DNA of 64,000 bases, from positions 868,001 through 932,000 of the forward strand of contig NZ_NBWU01000001.1 of assembly GCF_002514735.1 (NCBI RefSeq). Reading direction: 5' to 3'. The notes under the pieces are model-generated. The model searched no databases, was not told where the DNA came from, and saw only the letters and a program-made list of their open reading frames with translations. The position numbers and the translations under genes are program-made. Below are positions 43,499 to 51,428 of the stretch, piece by piece (position 1 is the first letter of the stretch; each line of letters starts with the position of its first letter). This stretch comes from Sediminicola luteus (GTDB lineage: Bacteria; Bacteroidota; Bacteroidia; Flavobacteriales; Flavobacteriaceae).

Positions 43499-45931
43499 AT
43501 GGGAATACAAAGTAGAGGAGGCTGGGTATCCACTCTCCAGACGGGCTTTTTGTTGCTTTTACTTATTGGGTGTAACTCCAAGGGTAAAACAGACACAAAG
43601 GCCGAACCAACTTCAGATTTTCAAGGCAAAATAGCTTTGGACGTGCGCGATTCGGAAGCCGATTGGGCTCCATATACCCCAAAAGCCGCTCCAAAAGATG
43701 CCCCAAACATCCTTTTTGTGCTTTATGATGATACCGGGTTAGCTGCTTGGTCACCTTATGGAGGTGCCATTAATATGCCTACCATGGATAAATTGGCAGC
43801 AAACGGACTCACCTATACCCAATGGCATACCACGGCCTTGTGCGCCCCTACACGTTCAACCATTATGACCGGAAGGAACCATCATTTGAACGGTATGGCA
43901 TCCATAACCGAAACCGCCGACGGATTTCCCGGGGCCAACGGAAGGATATCAGAAGAGGTCGCCCCACTCTCCAAAATTCTACAAGACAACGGTTGGAGTA
44001 CTTTTTGGGTGGGTAAGAACCACAATGTTCCGGAACAAGATGTGGCGGCCGGTGCGACCAAAAAACAATGGCCCCTGCAAATGGGATGGGATCGTTTTTA
44101 TGGATTCTTAGGTGGTGAGACCAATAACTGGTACCCAGATTTAGTCGAAGACAACCACTTTGTTGAAGCAGAATATGGCCCTGAAGACGGTTATCATTTG
44201 TCCAAAGACTTGGCCGACCATGCCTTGGAAATGATCCGGGATCAACAGGCTACCAATCCTTCAAGACCTTGGTATATGTGGTTCAACCCTGGGGCCAACC
44301 ATGCCCCTCACCATGCCCCAATGGAGTACATTGCCAAATATAAAGGTAAATTCGATTCGGGTTATGATGCCTATCGGGAGTGGGTGACCGCGCGAATGGT
44401 TGAGAAAGGAATATTACCCGAAGGCACCAAAAACACCCCAATCAACCCTATGCGCGAAGATATGGCAGCACATATCGACGATGTACGCCCATGGGATAGC
44501 CTAAGCGCCGATGAAAAAATCCTATTTGCACGAATGGCTGAAGTATATGCTGGTTTTTCTGAATATACCGATGCCCAAATCGGAAGAATAATAGATTATT
44601 TGGAAGAAACGGGGCAATTAGAGAATACCATAGTGCTTTATGCTGCCGATAACGGCGCCTCCGGAGAAGGATCGCCCAATGGCTCGGTAAACGAAAACAA
44701 GCTGTTCAACGGTTATCCCGATGAACTGTCGGAAAACCTAAAATATCTTGAAGTATTAGGCGGACCGGAAACCTATAACCACTTCCCTACCGGATGGGCT
44801 TCTGCTTTTTCGGCACCTTTTAAAATGTTTAAGCGCTATGCCCAATATGCTGGGGGCACCAACGATCCTTTGGTTATTTCATGGCCTAAGGGTATTAAAG
44901 CCCGCGGTGAAATTCGCCATCAGTACCACCACTCTGTAGATATCGTTCCTACTTTATTGGAAGTCTGCGGACTCGAAATGCCCAAAGTTTATAAAGGCGT
45001 GGAACAACTGCCGCTTTCCGGGGTGTCTATGGCCTACACCTTCAATGCCCAACCCAACGACCCCACCCAAAAGAAGATCCAGTATTACTCCATGTTAGGT
45101 TCTAGGGGCATCTGGAAAGAAGGTTGGAAAGCCGCTGCCATTCACGCCCCATTATCCGGAAAAGGCAATTTTGACAAAGACGATTGGGAACTTTACCATG
45201 TAGACGAAGACCGATCCGAATCGACCGACTTGGCCGAGACACATCCTGAAAAACTGGAAGAATTAATAGCGGCATGGTACGATGAGGCCGAAAAGAATAA
45301 TGTACTGCCTTTAGACGACCGAAGCGCGGTTGAAGTCCTTGGTATTAAAAGACCTTCGAGCGAACCCGCCCGAGATCGTTATGTCTACTACCCAAATACC
45401 GCCCAAGTTCCTGAAGGGGTGGCCGTGAATATAAGGGGGCGTTCGTACAAAATCCTCGCCAATGTAGAACTCACCAATGCTTCGGAAGGGGTTTTATTCG
45501 CACATGGTTCCCGTTTCGGCGGACATAGTTTATTCATTAAAGAGGGTAAACTGTTCTACAGCTATAATTTCTTAGGTATTCAACCCGAGCAAGTCATGGC
45601 ATCAAAACCCCTTAGCCCTGGTAAGTATACCCTGGGCATGGAGTTCATTAAAGAAAGTCAAGGGGAAAATGGCGAAACCTGGGGTACGGCCAAGTTATAT
45701 GTAAACGAGCGGGAAGTTGCCCAAAGTAAGATTCGCACCCAACCAGGCAAATTCACCCTTTCAGGAGATGGCCTTTGTGTAGGTTATGACAGTGGCGATG
45801 CGGTTAGTAACCTATATCCCTCACCCAGTAAGTTTAGAAACGGAAAACTAGATTTTGTTGCGGTTACCGTAGAGGGCACCCCTTATATCGATTTGGAAGC
45901 CGAGGCGAAAAGGGTTATGATGAGCCAATAG
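43499..45931 (+). CDS. Arylsulfatase, lipoprotein form
   Basis: 810 aa. Signal peptide with lipobox LIGC (Cys about residue 25), followed by CNSKGKTDTK, no acidic cluster, so probably periplasmic-facing. Formylglycine motif LCAPTRS (CxPxR type), metal ligands from NILFVLYDDTG and AADNGASGEG. The C-terminal 200 residues (about 600-810) form an extra beta domain (YVYYPNTAQVPEGVAVNI). Bacteroidota AtsA-like aryl sulfatases have this shape. Substrate unknown. Needs the same formylglycine maturation as the smaller sulfatase upstream. Confidence 0.93.
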   Translation: MGIQSRGGWVSTLQTGFLLLLLIGCNSKGKTDTKAEPTSDFQGKIALDVRDSEADWAPYTPKAAPKDAPNILFVLYDDTGLAAWSPYGGAINMPTMDKLAANGLTYTQWHTTALCAPTRSTIMTGRNHHLNGMASITETADGFPGANGRISEEVAPLSKILQDNGWSTFWVGKNHNVPEQDVAAGATKKQWPLQMGWDRFYGFLGGETNNWYPDLVEDNHFVEAEYGPEDGYHLSKDLADHALEMIRDQQATNPSRPWYMWFNPGANHAPHHAPMEYIAKYKGKFDSGYDAYREWVTARMVEKGILPEGTKNTPINPMREDMAAHIDDVRPWDSLSADEKILFARMAEVYAGFSEYTDAQIGRIIDYLEETGQLENTIVLYAADNGASGEGSPNGSVNENKLFNGYPDELSENLKYLEVLGGPETYNHFPTGWASAFSAPFKMFKRYAQYAGGTNDPLVISWPKGIKARGEIRHQYHHSVDIVPTLLEVCGLEMPKVYKGVEQLPLSGVSMAYTFNAQPNDPTQKKIQYYSMLGSRGIWKEGWKAAAIHAPLSGKGNFDKDDWELYHVDEDRSESTDLAETHPEKLEELIAAWYDEAEKNNVLPLDDRSAVEVLGIKRPSSEPARDRYVYYPNTAQVPEGVAVNIRGRSYKILANVELTNASEGVLFAHGSRFGGHSLFIKEGKLFYSYNFLGIQPEQVMASKPLSPGKYTLGMEFIKESQGENGETWGTAKLYVNEREVAQSKIRTQPGKFTLSGDGLCVGYDSGDAVSNLYPSPSKFRNGKLDFVAVTVEGTPYIDLEAEAKRVMMSQ

Positions 45932-45960
45932 ACTATTAAAATTTAATTCCAAACAAATTG

Positions 45961-45993
45961 AAAGCCACCTGAATTTTATTTAGGTGGTTTTTT
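45961..45993 (+). terminator. Bidirectional-type terminator between arylsulfatase and brnQ
   Basis: Stem AAAGCCACCT/AGGTGGTTTT with an 11-nt loop and a following T-run, overlapping the 3' end of brnQ. Confidence 0.8.
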
Positions 45994-47253
45994 ATTATTA
46001 AACCCTATCGAGAATATTAACGATATTAAAGCCGGAAGCACCCACCCCATACCATATTCGGCCAAGGGCAACCATGCTAACCAAGGAGCCTCCTTTTCTA
46101 GGAGCCCAAGACTTATCAACAGATCGGGCAGACTAAACAATAACGTAGTGACTACCACAGCCCTAAAGACGGTGGCACTGGCCCATCGCGATGGTAAAAG
46201 ATTCAACAGAATCAGCACTATGGTTACCGGATAGATCAGCATTAAGGCAGGCATTGCCACGGCAATAATATAGGCCACATTGAATTGCCCCATGAGTACG
46301 CCAAGTATACAACCGATTAAAGCGGTAATTCGGAAAGCCATTTGTGAATCTTTAAAATACCATTTAAAAAAGTCGGCCGTACCCGTAACTATACCCACCG
46401 CCGTAGTAAAACAAGCTAGGGAAACCAATACCGACAAAAACAACTGTGCCGTTCTGCCCAGGGTTTGTTCGGACAATCCGTTCAAAAGATCGGCCCGACT
46501 GATATCGGCCGGGAAAAGTCCTTCCATAAGGGCACCACTGTACAATAAACCGGCATAGATTATCAAAAGACCCATACCTGCAATCCAACCGGCCCTACCG
46601 ATGATCTTTTTGTTAACCCCATGGTCAGTGTTTCCGTCCAGTTGCAAGGAAACTATAATTACTCCACCCACAACCACCGAGCCTATGGCATCGAAGGTGT
46701 GGTAGCCTTCCAGTACCCCGTCGAAAAAGGGTGCCGCCATGGCCGGATCTTGGGTCAAAGGGCCAAAATCTAGCAAGGCCACACCAAAAATGGCCAATAG
46801 GATCAATACGATAATGGGGGTCAACCATTTTCCGATCAGCTCCAACAATCGCGAGCGATTGACCACAAAAATATAGACCAAGATAAAATATACGATGGCC
46901 GTGATCCATGGGGAAACACCTGTCCAAGGCCCCAAGGCGATCTCGTGGGTTACCGAAGCCGTTCGGGGTGCCGGTAAACTTATAGAGATGGCATAGACCA
47001 AAAAACAATAGCCCAAGGCAAAGGTTTTGTTCACCTTTTTACCAAAATCGAACATGGTACCCTGCAAACGGGCATGGGCTTGTATCCCTAAAATGGGAAT
47101 GATAACGGCAGAAAGGGCAAAGCCCAAAAGGATTAAAGGCCAGGCTTTGCCTCCCTGAAACCCCAAAAGCGGCGGTAATATAAGGTTACCGGCCCCAAAG
47201 AAAAGGGAAAATAGGGCCAAGCCGGTTACCCAGGTTTTTGTATTGGTTTTCAT
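45976..47253 (-). CDS. brnQ: Branched-chain amino acid:cation symporter BrnQ (LIV-II family)
   Basis: 425-aa inner-membrane transporter with 12 hydrophobic segments. The start KTWVTGLALFSLFFGAGNLILPP is the LIVCS family signature, and LQLDGNTDHGVNKK is in a cytoplasmic loop. Predicted Na+ or H+ symport of Leu, Ile and Val. Typical length. Its gene ends inside the terminator shared with the arylsulfatase gene. Confidence 0.92.
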   Translation of the reverse strand: MKTNTKTWVTGLALFSLFFGAGNLILPPLLGFQGGKAWPLILLGFALSAVIIPILGIQAHARLQGTMFDFGKKVNKTFALGYCFLVYAISISLPAPRTASVTHEIALGPWTGVSPWITAIVYFILVYIFVVNRSRLLELIGKWLTPIIVLILLAIFGVALLDFGPLTQDPAMAAPFFDGVLEGYHTFDAIGSVVVGGVIIVSLQLDGNTDHGVNKKIIGRAGWIAGMGLLIIYAGLLYSGALMEGLFPADISRADLLNGLSEQTLGRTAQLFLSVLVSLACFTTAVGIVTGTADFFKWYFKDSQMAFRITALIGCILGVLMGQFNVAYIIAVAMPALMLIYPVTIVLILLNLLPSRWASATVFRAVVVTTLLFSLPDLLISLGLLEKEAPWLAWLPLAEYGMGWVLPALISLIFSIGFNNKKPPK

Positions 47254-47605
47254 GGGTTTGAAGATAGGGTAAAATTAATCTAATGTCCAATGCCAAAAGT
47301 CTAATGTCCTATCGGTGATTATCAAAAATCCATCCCGTGGGGCTTTTTAGCAACTCGCCTAGGAACACGATCCCTAAATCATGTGATAGTCCGTTGAGCT
47401 ACTAAAGGCAAACCTTCGACCTGAAAGTTTTACCCTCTCTTTCCCCTATAAAATGACCTCGGATCGCATTTGGTCGAAAAAACAAAAAAAAGAGTGTGTA
47501 GGTTTCAATAAAATCGTAGATGGTACCGTTGTCTCATTAAAGTAGTTCCCCCAACTGCCTTAAACACTGCCAAATCTTAATTGTGAACCTAATGCCTACT
47601 TAAAC
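47254..47605. other. Intergenic region, 352 bp
   Basis: No gene supported. It has a short direct repeat (TCTAATGTCC at about 47279 and 47302, probably by chance) and no clear promoter motif. Confidence 0.5.
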
Positions 47606-47863
47606 ATGAAGAAGATGCACACAGGCTATGGCGCCAAGTTCAAGGCCTTTTATTGCGGTTTGTTCGGACACCATTATTCCGTAACCAAAAAAATCACCAA
47701 TCACATCAAGGAATACGAATGCATACATTGCGGCAAACAGGTTTCTACCGATGTTAAGGGGAATCTATCAAAGCTCACGCCACAACGGCGCGACATCAAC
47801 AGAACACTCGAAAATTTATATAGTAAGAGACACCGGGCCACCGCTCATCAGCAGGTGGCCTGA
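47606..47863 (+). CDS. Small zinc-binding-type protein (DUF1660-like)
   Basis: 85 aa. Start MKKMHTGYGAKFKAFYCGLFGHHYSVTKK (seen in parts: a YCGLFGHHY block and ECIHCGKQVST), giving a C-x-H-type plus CxxC zinc ribbon; the C-terminus is basic/helical. Matches a common flavobacterial small hypothetical similar to prophage DUF1660. No signal peptide. Function unknown. A 7-bp hairpin (GGCCACC/GGTGGCC) covers the gene's end just before convergent thiL. Confidence 0.7.
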   Translation: MKKMHTGYGAKFKAFYCGLFGHHYSVTKKITNHIKEYECIHCGKQVSTDVKGNLSKLTPQRRDINRTLENLYSKRHRATAHQQVA

Positions 47864-47867
47864 CTAT

Positions 47868-48917
47868 TTATGCTTTGGCAAAAGAATTCCAACCTTGCGC
47901 TGTTAATGGAATTTTAGCATTATTTCTTGAAATCAAATGGGCGCCTTCGGCCTGTTCCGCGATGTGCCCCACCACGGTAAGGTTAGGGTTGCCTTTGATT
48001 TTAGGATAGTCTTCTTGAGCGATAGTGAAAAGTAGTTCATAATCTTCTCCCCCACTCAAGGCGACCATGGTACTGTCTAGCTTAAACTCTTCACAAGTAC
48101 TTATTACCGTAGGATCTAAAGGAATCTTATCTTCAAACAGGTTACAGCCTACCCCACTTTGCTTACACAAATGCAATATTTCGGAAGAAAGTCCGTCGCT
48201 GATATCGATCATGGCCGTAGGTTTTACTTCCAACTTCTCCAAAATATCGACAATATCTTTTCGGGCTTCAGGTTTTAACTGCCGTTCTACGATATAGGAA
48301 TATGGGTCGAGATCGGGTTGGTTCTGCGGATTAACCTTAAACACCTCTTTTTCGCGGTTCAATACTTGATAGCCCAAATAGGCCCCGCCTAAATCGCCTG
48401 ATACCACCAAAAGATCGTTGGGTTTGGCCCCATTGCGGTAACATAGCTTTTCTTCTTGGGCAACCCCCAAGGCCGTTACACTGATCAGCATACCTTTGGT
48501 AGAAGAAGTGGTATCTCCCCCGACCACATCTACCTTATAGATTTTGGCCGCCATAGCCACCCCGGCATAAAACTCCTCTAAAGCCTCTAAGGGAAAACGG
48601 TTGGACACGGCAATGGATACGGTAACCTGTGTCGCCCGTGCATTCATGGCATAGATGTCTGAAAGGTTTACGATGACCGACTTGTACCCCAAATGTTTTA
48701 AAGGCATATAGGCCAGATCAAAATGCACCCCTTCTACCAATAGATCGGTAGAGACCACGGTTTTTTGTCCGCTATGGTCCAATACCGCGGCATCGTCGCC
48801 AATGCCCACTATAGTACTCTCCAATTGGGGTTTTAAAAACTGGGTTAGGTGCTCGATCAGTCCGAACTCGCCCATTTGGGTAAGGTCGGTCTTGTTTTGG
48901 TCTTTGTTTTCGATCAT
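47868..48917 (-). CDS. thiL: Thiamine-monophosphate kinase
   Basis: Phosphorylates thiamine monophosphate to thiamine diphosphate using ATP in the cytoplasm. Seen: the PurM/ThiL fold with IVGIGDDAAVLD (metal ligands, about residue 43), DLLVEGVHF, VVGGDTTSSTKG (about 135) and GLSSEILHLCKQSG, ALSGGEDYELLFT. 349 aa, usual length. A TACCTTTG element ends 5 bp before the ATG, so the message is expected to be leaderless. Confidence 0.96.
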   Translation of the reverse strand: MIENKDQNKTDLTQMGEFGLIEHLTQFLKPQLESTIVGIGDDAAVLDHSGQKTVVSTDLLVEGVHFDLAYMPLKHLGYKSVIVNLSDIYAMNARATQVTVSIAVSNRFPLEALEEFYAGVAMAAKIYKVDVVGGDTTSSTKGMLISVTALGVAQEEKLCYRNGAKPNDLLVVSGDLGGAYLGYQVLNREKEVFKVNPQNQPDLDPYSYIVERQLKPEARKDIVDILEKLEVKPTAMIDISDGLSSEILHLCKQSGVGCNLFEDKIPLDPTVISTCEEFKLDSTMVALSGGEDYELLFTIAQEDYPKIKGNPNLTVVGHIAEQAEGAHLISRNNAKIPLTAQGWNSFAKA

Positions 48918-48921
48918 GCCG

Positions 48922-48929
48922 CAAAGGTA
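48922..48929 (-). promoter_or_regulatory. -7 element TACCTTTG for thiL
   Basis: On the minus strand TACCTTTGCGGCATG places the TTTG only 4 nt before the ATG, so transcription should begin at or next to the start codon. No -33 TTG at standard spacing. Confidence 0.6.
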
Positions 48930-49018
48930 GGATAAGCAGACGAAATGTTATACATGAGCAAACCGCCATCCGAAAACTGAAGGCTTCAGATGAAAAGAGC
49001 ACAGAATAAGAATGGAGT

Positions 49019-49393
49019 TTATGCGTTGGATCGTTCTTTGATCAATTCGCGGATTTCTTTTAAGGCCTCGCCCAGTTCGTCATAAACGGCCTTGGCCTTT
49101 AACCTAACCACTTTAAACCCCCATTGTTCCAAACAAGCGGTCTTTTCCATCTGACGGATGGTATCGGCAAAATTGGAGTAGTTGTTCTTTTCGAGTTCGA
49201 TGACCAATTTTTTGGAGGGACAGCAAAAATCGACCACATAATCGCCGATATTATGCCGCTTACGGATGTCGGAAGCCCAGTGTTCTTCCTTTAAACGGTT
49301 CCATAGGTTACTCACGGCCCAACTCTTGTGATTGACCAATTTTTGCCTCCGTTTTTCCCAGAAAGGGTATTGTTTTTTTCCATCCTGCTCCAT
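49019..49393 (-). CDS. DUF559-family (Vsr-like) endonuclease domain protein
   Basis: About 124 aa. Seen: the N-terminal basic helix (FWEKRRQKLVNH), RLKEEHWASDIRKRHNIGDY, the catalytic-type segment VDFCCPSKKLVIELE (D and ExE-like Lys/Glu positions of the PD-(D/E)xK fold) and a basic C-terminus. DUF559 proteins relate to Vsr mismatch-nicking endonucleases; no methylase or mutL partner is near, so a role in DNA repair is only possible. ATG 49393 chosen to drop an unrelated 11-residue leader. Confidence 0.8.
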   Translation of the reverse strand: MEQDGKKQYPFWEKRRQKLVNHKSWAVSNLWNRLKEEHWASDIRKRHNIGDYVVDFCCPSKKLVIELEKNNYSNFADTIRQMEKTACLEQWGFKVVRLKAKAVYDELGEALKEIRELIKERSNA

Positions 49394-49510
49394 GTGTCCA
49401 ATATAGCAAAAAAGAGAAACCGGCAAGGGTAATTAACGTTAAAAAGCGATCAAATTCCCATTAACGACATTACAAAATTACTTTCCTTTTTAGGAAACAA
49501 AAATGTTGAC

Positions 49511-50464
49511 CTAGTGGGGTTTACCCAAATGGAAAAGGGCATCGCCTTGGTTTACCACCGCCTGGTGGTTGAGGCATATCAAATACCCATCGAAAGGTGC
49601 CCTTATTTTCTTTATCCGCTTCGAATTGGTGTCGGTTACCAACCCGACCACAGCATCCTTCTTTACGAATGCCCCATTTGTAAAATGTGGTAGAAACATG
49701 CCGGCCATGGGTGCCCGAAGCCATTTTCTTTCCGTTAGGGCCACCGATTTTTGTTCCGCCGGCGTTCCCTCGGTCTTCAATCCATAGGCATACATAACCC
49801 GTTCAATACCGGCCATGCCGAATTGTATGACTTTTTCATCGAAACGCATACTTTCGCCTCCCTCGAAAACGATTGTGGCTATATTTTTCGCATAGGCGGT
49901 TTTACGAAAAGACCTCGGAATCAAGGTAGAGGCAAAATAAAAAGGTGCACCAAAGGCTTCTGCCAGGGCCATACTTTGGGGATCGGCCTCGGTATAACGG
50001 ATCTGCGGATAATTATGGCGTTGGGCACCCCCCGTATGTAAATCGACGGCCATTTGGGCCAAGGGCAATAGTTCTTTGTTTACCGAACGGGCCACCCGAG
50101 AGGCCAAAGAGCCATTTTTACTGCCCGGAAAACTGCGGTTTATGTCCTTACCATCGGGCATATCACGTGAAAAATGGATAAAGCCGTACACATTTACGGT
50201 CGGTACCACCAGTACGGTGCCCCCCGAAATTTGAAATCTCTTTTCATAGATCATACGGCGTAAAATCTCTACCCCATTGATCTCGTCACCATGTAAACCG
50301 GCCTGGATCAACAGAACAGGGCCTTTCCGTTTTCCATTGAAAACATATACCGGCATATCGATCAAGGTTCCGGTAGGTAATCTACCGATATTGATCTTAA
50401 CCATGCCATTGGTTTCTGGGGCAAATATTTCGCCCCCAACGGTTATACTAGCTTGTTTCGACAT
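49511..50464 (-). CDS. Succinylglutamate desuccinylase/aspartoacylase-family zinc hydrolase
   Basis: 317 aa, cytoplasmic, M14-like amidohydrolase. Seen: the zinc-ligand HxxE as GLHGDEINGVEI (about residue 60), a later His in AVDLHTGG (about 140) and FEGGES (catalytic Glu, about 198). The gene starts 17 bp inside the end of rimK, so the two are translationally coupled and probably act on the same glutamate-linked product. The natural substrate is not known. Confidence 0.85.
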   Translation of the reverse strand: MSKQASITVGGEIFAPETNGMVKINIGRLPTGTLIDMPVYVFNGKRKGPVLLIQAGLHGDEINGVEILRRMIYEKRFQISGGTVLVVPTVNVYGFIHFSRDMPDGKDINRSFPGSKNGSLASRVARSVNKELLPLAQMAVDLHTGGAQRHNYPQIRYTEADPQSMALAEAFGAPFYFASTLIPRSFRKTAYAKNIATIVFEGGESMRFDEKVIQFGMAGIERVMYAYGLKTEGTPAEQKSVALTERKWLRAPMAGMFLPHFTNGAFVKKDAVVGLVTDTNSKRIKKIRAPFDGYLICLNHQAVVNQGDALFHLGKPH

Positions 50465-51332
50465 GCTTTTCTATCCATTTGATTATGGCCGCCGCAACAT
50501 CCATTCCCGTTGCATGCTCTATACCTTGTAGGCCCGGGGAGGCATTCACCTCTAGCAGTAAAGGACCGCGTTTCGATCGGATTAGGTCTACCCCGGCCAC
50601 ATCGAGCCCCAAACGTTTGGCGGCGGTTAGGGCAATATCCATTTCAGCCTCGGTAGCCTTTACGGCCGTAACTTGACCGCCCCGGTGGAAATTGGCCCTA
50701 AACTCATCGCCACCACTTTGGCGTTTCATACTGGCTACCACCTTATCGCCCACCACGAACATGCGAATATCGGTACCCTTGGACTCGGCAATGAACTCTT
50801 GCACCATAATGGGGGTATCTAGTTTACATAAGGCATCTATGGTCGAATGGGCCGCCGCCTGGCTTTCGGCCAAAATAACCCCTATGCCCTGGGTACCTTC
50901 CTGGACTTTGATAATATAAGGTGGCTTGCCCAACAGTGGCAGCTGTGAACGCAGCCCATAGGCGTTCATGGCGAACAAGGTCTTGGGCATGGGTATTTTT
51001 CGCTGGGCCAAAAACTGTAAGGCCGTAACCTTATTGCGGGCCCTTAATATGCCTTTGGAATGGGCGGTACTATAACAACCGTCGTCTTCGAACTGCTTTA
51101 CGATGGCTGCCCCATGACGGGTAACATTGGCCCCAATGCGTGGAATTATCGCATGGAACTGCCCCGATAGGTCTTCATTTTCAAAAAGTAATTGCGGATG
51201 CGTTCCCCCTAGGGCCACAAGGGTACGGGTATGATCTATGGCTTCTACATAGTGCCCCAATTTAACCCCGGCCTCGGCAATACGCCGCGAAGAATACGAT
51301 TGGATCTGAGTGGTGAACAAGGCAATGTCCAT
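50448..51332 (-). CDS. rimK: Ribosomal protein S6 glutamate ligase-type ATP-grasp enzyme (RimK family)
   Basis: 294 aa. Adds glutamate (or a related residue) to a C-terminus or amine through an acyl-phosphate. Seen: ATP-grasp features KVTALQFLAQRKIPMPKTLF, IIKVQEGTQGIGVILAES, VQEFIAESKGTDIRM, and the Mg ligands VDLIRSKRGPLLLEVNASPG. The family standard, S6 modification, is by homology; marine members adjacent to aspartoacylase-like genes may modify something else. ATG 51332 is the conserved start; the 14-residue extension is rejected. Divergent from the HTCS gene. Confidence 0.88.
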   Translation of the reverse strand: MDIALFTTQIQSYSSRRIAEAGVKLGHYVEAIDHTRTLVALGGTHPQLLFENEDLSGQFHAIIPRIGANVTRHGAAIVKQFEDDGCYSTAHSKGILRARNKVTALQFLAQRKIPMPKTLFAMNAYGLRSQLPLLGKPPYIIKVQEGTQGIGVILAESQAAAHSTIDALCKLDTPIMVQEFIAESKGTDIRMFVVGDKVVASMKRQSGGDEFRANFHRGGQVTAVKATEAEMDIALTAAKRLGLDVAGVDLIRSKRGPLLLEVNASPGLQGIEHATGMDVAAAIIKWIEKHVETS

Positions 51333-51428
51333 GGCTACTGTTGGTTTTCTGAAAAACCAATATCGCAAATTCATAGAAAAATGCCTAACCTAATTTTTTA
51401 GTAATTTTAGTACACAACACTATTCCGC

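Noticed and set aside
47279-47311. Direct repeat TCTAATGTCC as an attachment or regulatory site
   Set aside because: Ten bases twice, in AT-rich DNA with no gene near; likely chance.
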